Source of the DNA: Streptomyces hygroscopicus
GTDB taxonomy: Bacteria; Actinomycetota; Actinomycetes; Streptomycetales; Streptomycetaceae
NCBI GenBank assembly: GCA_002021875.1
Contig: CP018627.1
Coordinates: 2,108,001 to 2,172,000, forward strand
DNA length: 64,000 nucleotides
Direction: 5' to 3'
The translations under genes were made by a program, and so were the position numbers. This document shows, piece by piece, positions 24,581 through 32,880 of this stretch. How positions within the stretch are numbered: position 1 is the first letter of the stretch; every line of letters begins with the position of its first letter. Below the pieces are notes generated by a model. It did not search any database, was not told where the DNA came from, and saw only the letters and a list, made by a program, of their open reading frames with translations.

Positions 24581-24620
24581 TTGAGGAACGCGAGGCCGAG
24601 CCCACGTTGAGGAACGCGAG
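24581..24620 (+). repeat. Direct repeat upstream of the DeoR gene
   Basis: TTGAGGAACGCGAG occurs twice, at 24581-24594 and 24607-24620, spaced 26 bp apart in the gap between the PdxA2-type and DeoR genes. It could be an operator for autoregulation or a chance duplication. The sequence differs from the repeats in the 21014-21243 region. Confidence 0.5.
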
Positions 24621-24633
24621 AGACGCGAAACAG

Positions 24634-25410
24634 ATGCCGGTGAACGGAGCGCGGGCCCGGCGCGACCAGATCGTCCACCTCGCCACGACCACGGGCCTGA
24701 CCAGCGTGGAGGAGCTGTCCCGCGCCTTCGGCGTCACCGCCTCGACCATCCGCCGCGACCTCGCCCAGCTCACCGCGGACGGGCGGCTGGCGCGGACGTA
24801 CGGCGGGGCGATGGCCCTGGTCGCCCACCCGGAGGCGTCGCTGCGCCAGCGCACCGGCGAGGCGTTCGAGGCCAAGCGGGCCATCGCGCGCTGGGCGGCG
24901 TCGACGATCCGCACCGGGGAGACGGTGCTGCTCGACGCCGGTTCGACGGTCGGCGCCCTCGCCCATGAGCTGCGCACCGCCGAAGGGCTCACGGTGGCCA
25001 CGACCGGGCTCACCGCGCTGCAGGAGCTCGCCGATGTGGAGACCGTACGGGTGGAATGCCTCGGCGGTACGCTCCGGCCGCTGAGCCAGAGCTTCCTCGG
25101 CCCACTCGCCGAGGCGGCCCTGGAGCGCATGACCTTCGACCGGGTGTTCCTGGGCGCCGACGGGGTGACGGCCGAACACGGCATCTGCGAGGCGGATCTG
25201 AGCCAGACCCGGCTGAAGGAGCTGATGGCCCGCCGGGCGGACGCGGTGTACGTACTGGCGCACTCCGCGAAGATCGGCCGCCGCCCCTTCCACACCTGGG
25301 TGCGGCTGCCGCCCGGCTGGACGCTGGTGACCGACGACGGCGCCGACCCCCACGAGATCCGGGCGCTACGGGCTCAGGGGGTCGAGGTCACGATCGCCGG
25401 GGGCGAGTAA
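24634..25410 (+). CDS. DeoR-family transcriptional regulator
   Basis: A 258-residue protein. Residues 5-60 are the DeoR winged helix (RRDQIVHLATTTGLTSVEEL, then VTASTIRRDLAQLTADGRL, and the TYGGA wing). The remainder is the sugar-phosphate-sensing ISOCOT domain: LLDAGSTVGALAHEL, CLGGTLRPLSQSFLGP and FLGADGVTAEHGI. Effectors are usually phosphorylated sugars, here possibly a tetronate phosphate. The ATG at 24634 is chosen; a TTG at 24607 is in frame but starts inside a repeat. It probably controls both divergent operons of the locus. Confidence 0.9.
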   Translation: MPVNGARARRDQIVHLATTTGLTSVEELSRAFGVTASTIRRDLAQLTADGRLARTYGGAMALVAHPEASLRQRTGEAFEAKRAIARWAASTIRTGETVLLDAGSTVGALAHELRTAEGLTVATTGLTALQELADVETVRVECLGGTLRPLSQSFLGPLAEAALERMTFDRVFLGADGVTAEHGICEADLSQTRLKELMARRADAVYVLAHSAKIGRRPFHTWVRLPPGWTLVTDDGADPHEIRALRAQGVEVTIAGGE

Positions 25411-25428
25411 CCGCCGCCCCGCGACGCC

Positions 25429-25476
25429 CGCGGCCATTGGTCCGCCACACATGGTCCGCCACATATGAGGGCCGCG
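25429..25476. terminator. Long-loop hairpin with a 14-bp tandem duplication between convergent genes
   Basis: CGCGGCC (25429-25435) pairs with GGCCGCG (25470-25476). Between them is a tandem pair of TGGTCCGCCACACA and TGGTCCGCCACATA (25438-25465). The element lies between the convergent DeoR and ABC exporter genes and could end both. Confidence 0.4.
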
Positions 25477-25482
25477 CCCCCA

Positions 25483-27225
25483 TCACGTACGACCGTGCCA
25501 TGACTCCCACAGCGCGGCATACGCACCCCCGCGCGCCACAAGCTCCTGGTGCGGGCCGAGTTCGCTGATCCGCCCGTCCTCCATCACCGCCACCCGGTCC
25601 GCGTCATGCGCGGTGTGCAGCCGGTGGGCGATCGCGATGACGGTACGCCCCTTGAGCAGGGCGGCGAGGGAGCGCTCCAGACGGCGGGCCGCACGCGGAT
25701 CGAGCAGCGAGGTGGCCTCGTCCAGTACCAGGGTGTGCGGATCGGCCAGCACCAGCCGGGCGAGGGAGAGCTGTTGCACCCGGTCCGGTGCCAGGGCCGC
25801 GCCACCCGCCCCCACCCGCGCGTCCAGCCCCAGCTCCAGGGCCCACTCCCGGGCCCCGACCGCGTCCAGCACCCGCTCCAGCTCGGCGTCGGCCGCCTCG
25901 GGCCCGACGATGAGCAGATTCTCCCGGAGCGTTCCGGAGAAGACGTACGTCTCCTGGGTCACCAGGGCCACCTGGCCACGCAGCCGGTCCGGGGAGAGCG
26001 CGGTGAGCGGCACCCCGCCGACGGTCACCGAGCCGGTGCGCGGTGCGTGGATCCCGGCGAGCAGGCGGCCGAGGGTGGACTTCCCCGCGCCCGACGGCCC
26101 GACGACCGCCAGCCGCTCCCCCGGCTCGATCTCCAGGTCGATCCCGCGCAGCACATCCCGGCCGTCCCGGTAGGCGTAGCGCACTCCGCGCAGCGCCAGG
26201 CCCCGGTGCCGGGGCGCGGCCGTTGTGGGGGCGTCGGCCCCGGGCCCGGGGGTGCGGTGGACGCCCCGCAGCCGGGCCAGTGAGGCGGCGCCCGCCTGGA
26301 GGTCGCCCAGGCAGTACAGCACCGTGTCGACCGGGCTCAGCAACTGCTGGACGTAGAGGGTGGCCGCGGTGACCGCGGCGAGCGAGACCATGCCGTGGAG
26401 CGCGAAGAGGCCGCCGAGCACCAAGGTCGCGGCCACCGGCAGCAGATAGGCGGTGTCGATGACCGGCAGAAAGACCGTGAGCAGCCCGATCGTATGGCGT
26501 TCGGCCGCGTAGGACCCGGCGATGTCCCGGTCCGTACGCTCCGCGCGCCGCCCGGCCAGGCCCAGTGCCTCGACGGTACGGGCCCCCTCGACGGTCTCGG
26601 TGAGGCCCTCGGTGATCCGCGCGTAGGAGGCGCTCTGGCGCAGGAACGCCTGGCGCGACCGGCCGAAGAACCACCGGGCCGCGACCCACAGGACCGGGAC
26701 CCCGATCAGGCAGGGGAAGGCCAGCAGCGGGCCCACCACGACCAGGGCGCCGAAGGTGACGGCGATGGTGACCAGGGCGGTCATGGTGGCGGGGACCGCG
26801 CGGCGCACACAGCCCGCGAGCACCTCCACGTCCCGGATGGTGCGGGTGACCAGATCGCCCGCGCCCGCCCGTTCGACGGTGGCCAGCGGCAGGGCGAGCA
26901 CATCGCCGACGAACCGCTCGCGCAACGCGGCCAGGACCTTCTCGCCCAGCCGCGCCGCGGCGTACGTCGCGGCATGGGTCAGCAGCGCCTGGACGATGAC
27001 GAACGCGCAGATCAGCAGCGCCGTACGGGTGATGGCGCCGCCGCCGTCGCGGGTGTCCTCCACCAGGTCGCCCAGCAGCCGGGGACCCACCAGTCCGCAG
27101 CCCGCGGCGAGCGCGTACAGGACGAGCACGGCGGTGAGTTCGCGCGGGTGGCGCAGCGCCAGCCGCCGGGCGTAGGCGCGGGTGTCGCCGGCCGGGGCGA
27201 CCGGCAGCGGGGTGTGGGTGCTCAT
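25483..27225 (-). CDS. ABC exporter subunit with intact nucleotide-binding motifs but lost signature
   Basis: A 580-residue half-transporter: six membrane helices (residues about 25-310), then an ATPase domain. Walker A GPSGAGKST, Q-loop VTQETYVFSG, Walker B TLVLDEATSLLD and H-loop IAIAHRLH are intact. The ABC signature LSGGQ is replaced by APDRVQQLSLARL. The partner, whose ATG-proximal stop overlaps by 4 nt, has the opposite pattern. The pair is a heterodimeric exporter of the multidrug/lipid family with one working ATP site. Substrate unknown. The fold resembles the MsbA/TM287-288 type. Confidence 0.9.
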   Translation of the reverse strand: MSTHTPLPVAPAGDTRAYARRLALRHPRELTAVLVLYALAAGCGLVGPRLLGDLVEDTRDGGGAITRTALLICAFVIVQALLTHAATYAAARLGEKVLAALRERFVGDVLALPLATVERAGAGDLVTRTIRDVEVLAGCVRRAVPATMTALVTIAVTFGALVVVGPLLAFPCLIGVPVLWVAARWFFGRSRQAFLRQSASYARITEGLTETVEGARTVEALGLAGRRAERTDRDIAGSYAAERHTIGLLTVFLPVIDTAYLLPVAATLVLGGLFALHGMVSLAAVTAATLYVQQLLSPVDTVLYCLGDLQAGAASLARLRGVHRTPGPGADAPTTAAPRHRGLALRGVRYAYRDGRDVLRGIDLEIEPGERLAVVGPSGAGKSTLGRLLAGIHAPRTGSVTVGGVPLTALSPDRLRGQVALVTQETYVFSGTLRENLLIVGPEAADAELERVLDAVGAREWALELGLDARVGAGGAALAPDRVQQLSLARLVLADPHTLVLDEATSLLDPRAARRLERSLAALLKGRTVIAIAHRLHTAHDADRVAVMEDGRISELGPHQELVARGGAYAALWESWHGRT

Positions 27226-28985
27226 GCCGACTCCTCCCGCGCGACGACGGACCGGTAGCGGACATCGGTGAGCAGATCGGCGTGCGAGCCCTGGGCGACG
27301 GCCTTCGCGCTCTGTACGTAGACGACGTGGTCCGCCCGGTCGAGCACCACGGGGCTGGTGGTGAACACCAGCGTGGTCCGTCCGGCGCGCAGATCGCTCA
27401 CCCCGCGCGCGATACGGGCCTCGGTGTGGGCGTCGACGGCGCTGGTGGGCTCGACGAGGATCAGCACCTCCGGGTCGGCCATGAGCGCGCGCACCAGGCG
27501 CAGCCGCTGCTGCTGGCCGCCGGAGAAGTTGCGCCCGGACTCGGCGACGAGGTCGTCGAGCCCGTCCGGGAGCGCCTCGGCGATGTCCCGCGCACAGGCG
27601 GCGTCGACGGCCCGCTCCAGCTCCGCGTCACTTCCCCGGCCGCGGAGCTCCTCGCGCAGCGGACCGGCGAAGAGGCGGTCGTCGTTGTCGGCGACGAGGA
27701 TGCGGCGGCGTATCTCGTCCGGGGGCAGATCGCCGAGCGGGGTGTCCCCGAGGGTGACGGTGGAGTCGGTGTAGCGGCCCAGCCGCGCGGCGAGGGTCGC
27801 GGTGTCGGCGGGGGAGGCGCAGGCCACGGCGGTGAACCGGCCCGGTGCCACGATCAGCCCGGAGGCGGGGTCGGCGAGCGGGGCGGGCCCCTCGTACGGA
27901 ACGGGACCGTCGGCCGAAGCGGGCCCCTCGTACGGGACTGGTCCCCCGCAGGGTCCGTCGTACGGAGCGGGTGCGGCGGCCCCCAGGGCGAACTCGGGCC
28001 GCAGCGCGAGAAACGCCGTGATACGGCTCGCGGCCACCTGCCCCTGGGTCAGCCGGCCGGCCGCGGTGGTGAGCCGGCGCAGCGGATCGACCAGGAAGAC
28101 GGCGTAACCGTAGAAGGCGACGAGCTGTCCCGGGCCCATCCGCCCGCTCGCCACGTAGTGCGCGCCCAGCCAGACGACGACGGTGGTCAGCAGCCCCGGC
28201 AGCAGCACCTTGGCACCCTCCAGCAGGGCCTCAACCCGGGCCACCTCCACTCCCGCGGCGCGCACCCGCTGGGAGTCGGCGCGATAGCGGTCGGCGAAGA
28301 CCTCCTCGCCGCCGATGCCGCGCAGCACCCGCAGCCCGCTGACGATGTCCACGGCGCGGCCGGTCAGCTCGGCCTGCTGCTCGCGCAGCCGCTGCTGGCG
28401 CCGGTGCAGCGGACGGATCAGCAGGGACACCGTCCCCACCATGAGCGGCACCCCGAGCAGCACCACCAGGCCCAGCTCCCAGGAGGTGTGCAGCAGGATG
28501 GCCGCCACGACGGCGATGGCGACGATGGCGCCGCTGCCCCGGGCGGTTTCGGCGAGCGCCTCCCCGAGCCGGCCGATATCGGCCACTCCGGCATTCACGA
28601 TCTCGCCTTTGGCCACCCGTTTCGGCAAGGTCGCCCCCAGCCGGGCGGCCTGGCGGGCGATGAGTTGTGCGGTGCGATAGGCGGCGCCCAGCCGGGTGGT
28701 GAGGGCGGCGCGGTCACGCAGAATTCCGGCGGCGGCCTGAATCGTCCCGAGGGCCACCACCGCACCGCCCCACCACAGGAGTGCCCGCTGGTCACGGGCG
28801 ATGATTCCGGCGTCGATGGCCTTGCCGACGGCGGCGGGCACCAGGGCCTGGGCCAGCACATGGACAATTGCATAGAGAGTGCCAAGGAATATGGCATTGC
28901 GCTGATAAGCGGCAAGCCATAACAGATAGGATATGGGTGAACGGTGGTCTGGATTTCCGGGATCCGGATCAGGAAAACGTCGCAT
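27222..28985 (-). CDS. ABC exporter subunit with degenerate Walker motifs but intact signature
   Basis: A 587-residue half-transporter with six membrane helices from about residue 30. In the ATPase domain the Walker A region reads VACASPADTATLAARL, without Gly-Lys-Ser/Thr. Walker B is VLILVEPTSAVD (metal Asp replaced by Val). The H-loop His is missing (LVFTTSPVVL). The signature FSGGQQQRLRLVRAL is intact. An Ala/Pro/Tyr-Glu-Gly repeat linker (YEGPA-type) precedes this domain around 27890-27980. Start: ATG at 28985 (MRRFPDPDPG); a longer frame to 29384 reads through a Gly/Pro strand opposite another small gene and is not used. Confidence 0.88.
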   Translation of the reverse strand: MRRFPDPDPGNPDHRSPISYLLWLAAYQRNAIFLGTLYAIVHVLAQALVPAAVGKAIDAGIIARDQRALLWWGGAVVALGTIQAAAGILRDRAALTTRLGAAYRTAQLIARQAARLGATLPKRVAKGEIVNAGVADIGRLGEALAETARGSGAIVAIAVVAAILLHTSWELGLVVLLGVPLMVGTVSLLIRPLHRRQQRLREQQAELTGRAVDIVSGLRVLRGIGGEEVFADRYRADSQRVRAAGVEVARVEALLEGAKVLLPGLLTTVVVWLGAHYVASGRMGPGQLVAFYGYAVFLVDPLRRLTTAAGRLTQGQVAASRITAFLALRPEFALGAAAPAPYDGPCGGPVPYEGPASADGPVPYEGPAPLADPASGLIVAPGRFTAVACASPADTATLAARLGRYTDSTVTLGDTPLGDLPPDEIRRRILVADNDDRLFAGPLREELRGRGSDAELERAVDAACARDIAEALPDGLDDLVAESGRNFSGGQQQRLRLVRALMADPEVLILVEPTSAVDAHTEARIARGVSDLRAGRTTLVFTTSPVVLDRADHVVYVQSAKAVAQGSHADLLTDVRYRSVVAREESA

Positions 28986-29151
28986 GACGACGGCGATGCT
29001 AGCGACGCCGCTTCCGCCGGGCGGAGGAATTATCGCCCGCCTTCCCCACTCCTCGCGCGTTCGGCGCCGAGTCCATGCGTACATCCCAGGGGACCGGGGC
29101 ACCCGCCCCGGAAACGACGTGGCCACCCGCCGACGAGCTTTGGAGGACACC

Positions 29152-29442
29152 GTGGCATGGCAGACCGACCCGACCCTCATCCACCCGACGCAGCGAGATC
29201 CCGGGCCGCCGTCTCCGACCCCGTCACCCGGTCCGGGCGGCCCCGAACCGGGTCCCGCACCGGGCCCCGTGCCCGGACCGCCTCCGGGGCCGCCGCCCGA
29301 CCCGATTCCCACCCCTCCGCCCGAGCCGCCGCCGAACCCCACCCCCGGCCCCGCACCGGGCCCGTCCCCCGATCCGGTGCCCAAGCCGCCGGGCCCCGAC
29401 CCGGTTCCCGATCCGTCACCGGCCCCGGGCCCGATCAGGTGA
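29152..29442 (+). CDS. Small proline-rich protein
   Basis: A 96-residue protein with GTG start and TGGAGGA at 29141-29147. After VAWQTDPTLIHPTQRDPG the sequence is almost wholly Pro, Gly, Asp and Glu in short units (PGPG, PDPI, PEPP, PDPV). No signal peptide is visible. The good ribosome site and a distinct N-terminus support it as a real gene, but Pro/Gly-rich frames arise by chance in such GC-rich DNA. No homologue was recognised. It diverges from the ABC exporter operon. Confidence 0.45.
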   Translation: MAWQTDPTLIHPTQRDPGPPSPTPSPGPGGPEPGPAPGPVPGPPPGPPPDPIPTPPPEPPPNPTPGPAPGPSPDPVPKPPGPDPVPDPSPAPGPIR

Positions 29443-29557
29443 TGCCGTCGATGGGCCGCCCGGGCGCGACGGAGGCCCGGGTGGCGTAACAGCGGTGGGT
29501 GCCGCGGCGGCCGGGGTGAGATCGTCGGACGGAATCGGACCGGAAAAGGAGAAGCAG

Positions 29558-30541
29558 ATGTCCATCACCGCTCCGGCCCGCCCCGTCCTCGAACCCGCCG
29601 CCGCGGCATTCGCCGAGGCCACCGCCAAACCGCCGTATCCGTACCAGATGACGCCCGCGGAGGGCCGTCGCACGCTCGACGAGGCGCAGTCCGGCGAGGT
29701 GCCCAAACCGGAGGTGGACGAGGAGTGGATCAGCGTCGGCGGTATCCCGGCGGGCGGCGTCAAGGCGCGGATCGTCCGCCCTCCGAAGGCCGTCGGCACC
29801 CTTCCGGTGATTCTCTACATCCACGGCGCGGGCTGGGTGTTCGGCAACGCCCACACCCATGACCGGCTGGTCCGGGAGCTGGCGGTCCGAGTGGGCGCCG
29901 CGGTCGTCTTCCCCGAGTACGACCTCTCCCCCGAGGCCCATTACCCGGTGGCGCTGGAGCAGAGCTACGCCGTGGGCCAGTGGATCGTGGCCCACGGCGA
30001 GGGAGCGGGGCTCGACGCCTCCCGGATCGCGGTGGCCGGAGACTCGGTGGGCGGCAACCTGGCCATCGCCCTCACCCTGCTCGCCAAGGAGCGCGGCGAT
30101 CTGTCGCTGGTGCGGCAGGTGCTCTTCTATCCGGTGACCGACGCCGCCTTCGACACCGGCTCCTACGAGGAGTTCGCCGAGGGCTACTCCCTCACCCGTG
30201 AGGCGATGAAGTGGTTCTGGGACCAGTACACGACCGACCCGGCGCACCGCTCCGAGATCACCGCCTCCCCGCTGCGCGCCACCCCCGGCCAGCTCGCCGG
30301 GCTGCCGCCCGCCCTTGTCATCACGGGCGAGGCGGATGTGCTGCGCGACGAGGGCGAGGCGTACGCGGCCAGGCTGCGGGAGGCCGGGGTACCGGTCACC
30401 GCCATGCGGATGCAGGGGATCATCCATGACTTCCTGATGCTCGACGCGCTCCGCGACACGCAGGCCGCACGGGCCGCGCTCACCCTGGCCGTGGACACCC
30501 TGCGGGACGCGCTGGGCACCGCCTCGCCGAGGACTGCCTGA
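29558..30541 (+). CDS. Alpha/beta-hydrolase of the hormone-sensitive lipase group
   Basis: A 327-residue esterase; AAAAGGAG precedes the ATG. The oxyanion motif HGAGW (HGGG variant) is near residue 90. The nucleophile lies in GDSVGGN near residue 160, the catalytic Asp in ITGEADVLRDE and His in GIIHDFLML. The N-terminal cap (RTLDEAQSGEVPKPE) is typical of HSL carboxylesterases. There is no signal peptide, so it is cytosolic. Its natural ester substrate is unknown. Confidence 0.9.
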   Translation: MSITAPARPVLEPAAAAFAEATAKPPYPYQMTPAEGRRTLDEAQSGEVPKPEVDEEWISVGGIPAGGVKARIVRPPKAVGTLPVILYIHGAGWVFGNAHTHDRLVRELAVRVGAAVVFPEYDLSPEAHYPVALEQSYAVGQWIVAHGEGAGLDASRIAVAGDSVGGNLAIALTLLAKERGDLSLVRQVLFYPVTDAAFDTGSYEEFAEGYSLTREAMKWFWDQYTTDPAHRSEITASPLRATPGQLAGLPPALVITGEADVLRDEGEAYAARLREAGVPVTAMRMQGIIHDFLMLDALRDTQAARAALTLAVDTLRDALGTASPRTA

Positions 30542-30582
30542 AGCCCGGCACCGCCTGAAGCCTGGCGAACGCGGGCCCCGGC

Positions 30583-31179
30583 TCAGCCTTCCGCGCCGCC
30601 CTTGGCCTGCTTGGCCTGCCGCTTGAGCTCCTGCTTATGGGCGCGGACCTTGTCCAGCGACTCGGGCCCGGTGATGTCGGCCACCGAGCGATACGCGCCC
30701 TCCTCGCCGTAGGACCCCGCGGCCTCGCGCCAGCCCTTGGGCCGGACCCCGAGCCGCTTGCCCAGCAGCGCGAGGAAGATCTGCGCCTTCTGCTTGCCGA
30801 AACCGGGCAGTTCGTTCAGCCGCCGGAGCAGTTCCTCGCCGGAGGAGGCATCGCGCCACATGGCGGTCGGGTCGCCGTCGTAGTGCTCGGCCAGATACCC
30901 GCAGAGCTGCTGGATGCGCCCGGCCATCGCGCCCGGGTAGCGATGCACGGCGGGCTTCTCCGACAGCAGCGCGGCGAACCGCTCGGGGTCGTGCGCGGCG
31001 ATCTCCTGGGCGTCCAGCCGGTCTCTGCCCAGACGGCCCGCGATGGTGTACGGACCGGAGAACGCCCACTCCATGGGCACCTGCTGATCGAGCAGCATCC
31101 CGATCATCAGGGCCAGTGGGTCGCGCTCGAGCAGGGCGTCCGCCTCGGGTTGCTGGGCGAGACGAAGGCGTGTGTTCAT
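30583..31179 (-). CDS. HhH-GPD-type base-excision DNA repair protein
   Basis: A 198-residue protein. The helix-hairpin-helix motif is LNELPGFGKQKAQIFLALLG. DPLALMIGMLLDQQVPMEWAF is the first conserved helix of the endonuclease III/AlkA superfamily. The Lys/Arg/Gln-rich C-terminus (HKQELKRQAKQAKGG) may bind DNA. It is smaller than EndoIII and lacks the 4Fe-4S cysteine cluster. Convergent with the esterase gene. The start at 31179 is chosen over 31200 from homology of the N-terminus; neither has an ideal ribosome site. Confidence 0.82.
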   Translation of the reverse strand: MNTRLRLAQQPEADALLERDPLALMIGMLLDQQVPMEWAFSGPYTIAGRLGRDRLDAQEIAAHDPERFAALLSEKPAVHRYPGAMAGRIQQLCGYLAEHYDGDPTAMWRDASSGEELLRRLNELPGFGKQKAQIFLALLGKRLGVRPKGWREAAGSYGEEGAYRSVADITGPESLDKVRAHKQELKRQAKQAKGGAEG

Positions 31180-31342
31180 CCCCTGGCCATACCCCGCCAC
31201 CAGTCGCTACGAACCAGATGAAACGCGCATACCACCCAAAGGCATGCACACCATCACCAATTTGGCCGAATTGCGAGGTGTTAGGGCGCATGCGAATCTG
31301 GTGGCGAACCGCCGTGACATCGGAACACGGAGGCGAGTGACC

Positions 31343-32128
31343 ATGTCAGCAACCGCGACTCGCCAACGACGCCATGACGACACTCCCGACACCGGCGGTG
31401 CCTTCCTGCGTCTGTCCCGGCTCCCATCCGGGTCTGAGCGCGACGCACTGCGCGAGGCGATCATCTGCGCCTGGCTGCCCGTCGCCAAGCGCCTGGCGCT
31501 GCGCTTCCGCAACAAGGGCGAGAACATCGAGGACCTCACCCAGGTCGCCTCGCTGGCCCTGGTGAAGGCCGTCGACCGCTACAACCCCGACCTCGGGCAT
31601 GCCTTCCCCTCCTATGCGATCCCCGTCATCACCGGTGAGCTCAAGCGCCACTTCCGCGATTATCTGTGGACGCTGCACATCCCCCGCAACATCCAGGAGG
31701 TCCGCTCCCGCACCCGCTCCGCGCGCGACGCGCTGGAGCAGGAACTCGGCGGGCGCACCCCCACCATCCATGAGATCTGCCTCCGCACCGGTATGCCCCA
31801 GGAGGATGTGAAGGCGGGTCTGGAGGCCAGCGCCTCCTGCACCCCGCTCTCCCTCAACGCCACGGTCCAGGGCGCCGAGGAGCGGCTGCTCGCCGAGACG
31901 GTGGGCGCGGACGACGCCGCGATCGAACGCGTCGTCAACCGCGAGGCGCTGCGGGTGCTGATCGCCGAACTGTCGGAGCAGGACCGCTACGTCCTCTATC
32001 TACGGTTCTTCGCCGGGCTTTCGCAGAGCCAGATCGGCGAGATCCTGGGCTTCTCGCAGATGCACATATCCCGCAGGCTCTCCCGGCTCTACAGCGAGCT
32101 GCGGCAAGGGCTCATGGCCTACGCCTAG
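31343..32128 (+). CDS. SigB/SigF/SigG-family RNA polymerase sigma factor
   Basis: A 261-residue sigma factor. ATG at 31343 with CGGAGG upstream. Region 2 is REAIICAWLPVAKRLALRF through DLTQVASLALVKAVDRY and FPSYAIPVITGELKRHFRD. Region 3 has TPTIHEICLRTGMPQEDV. Region 4 has LSEQDRYVLYLRFFAGLSQ then IGEILGFSQMHISRRLSRL. This group controls stress and sporulation in Streptomyces and is normally held by an RsbW-like anti-sigma. No anti-sigma is adjacent; the RsbW-like protein at 43314 is a distant candidate (inference). Confidence 0.93.
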   Translation: MSATATRQRRHDDTPDTGGAFLRLSRLPSGSERDALREAIICAWLPVAKRLALRFRNKGENIEDLTQVASLALVKAVDRYNPDLGHAFPSYAIPVITGELKRHFRDYLWTLHIPRNIQEVRSRTRSARDALEQELGGRTPTIHEICLRTGMPQEDVKAGLEASASCTPLSLNATVQGAEERLLAETVGADDAAIERVVNREALRVLIAELSEQDRYVLYLRFFAGLSQSQIGEILGFSQMHISRRLSRLYSELRQGLMAYA

Positions 32129-32168
32129 CCGCAGCACCAGCCCCGCAACCCCCGGCAGGAGGTGGCCG

Positions 32169-32837
32169 ATGCGCTCCGAGACCGCCCGTATCGCCGCGGA
32201 CGATGCCATGCTCGTGGGCGATCTGGCCCTTCCCGACCAGCCCATCGGCGTCGTCGCGTTCGCCCACGGCAGCGGCAGTTCCCGGCACAGCCCGCGCAAT
32301 CGCGCGGTGGCCCGGGTGTTGCAGGACGCGGATCTGGCCACCCTGCTGTTCGATCTGCTCACCGACGCCGAGGAGCGGGTGGACGCGATCACCGCCGAAC
32401 TGCGCTTCGACATCCCGCTGCTGGGCCGGCGGCTGGGGGCCGCGGTGAACTGGCTCGGCGGGCATCCGGCCACCTCTGCGCTGCCGGTGGGGCTGTTCGG
32501 CGCCAGTACCGGCGCGGCGGCGGCGCTGACGGCCGCCGCGGAGCGGCCGGAGCGGGCGGCGGCCGTGGTCTCCCGGGGCGGCCGGCCCGATCTCGCGGGC
32601 GGTGCGCTGAACCGGGTGCGGGCGCCGGTGCTGCTGATCGTCGGCGGTGACGACCACGAGGTGCTGCGGCTCAACCAGCAGGCGGCCGCCATGCTCGTCG
32701 CCCCGCACGAGATCCATGTGGTGCCCGGCGCGAGCCATCTGTTCGAGGAGCCCGGAACCCTGGAGGAGGCCGCCGGGGCGGCGCGTGACTGGTTCGTCCG
32801 GATGGCCAGGCACCCGGCCCGGGGCGGCAAGCGGTGA
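32169..32837 (+). CDS. Alpha/beta-hydrolase (dienelactone-hydrolase-like)
   Basis: A 222-residue hydrolase with a strong ribosome site (GGAGG) 40 nt after the sigma-factor stop. The nucleophile elbow is GASTG; likely Asp is in VGGDDHEVL and His in PGASHLFEE. AFAHGSGSSRHSPRN near the N-terminus is typical of the small hydrolases often found fused to or beside phosphoribosyltransferases. Probably co-transcribed with the sigma factor. Substrate unknown. Confidence 0.85.
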   Translation: MRSETARIAADDAMLVGDLALPDQPIGVVAFAHGSGSSRHSPRNRAVARVLQDADLATLLFDLLTDAEERVDAITAELRFDIPLLGRRLGAAVNWLGGHPATSALPVGLFGASTGAAAALTAAAERPERAAAVVSRGGRPDLAGGALNRVRAPVLLIVGGDDHEVLRLNQQAAAMLVAPHEIHVVPGASHLFEEPGTLEEAAGAARDWFVRMARHPARGGKR

Positions 32838-32880
32838 CGGACCGAGCGGTGGCCGACGGCGGCGGGGACGGCAGCAACGG

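Noticed and set aside
28986..29384. N-terminal extension of the ABC exporter subunit by 133 residues
   Set aside because: The extension is Gly/Pro-rich, lies opposite the small proline-rich frame, and comes before the natural N-terminus MRRFPDPDPG. No exporter needs it.
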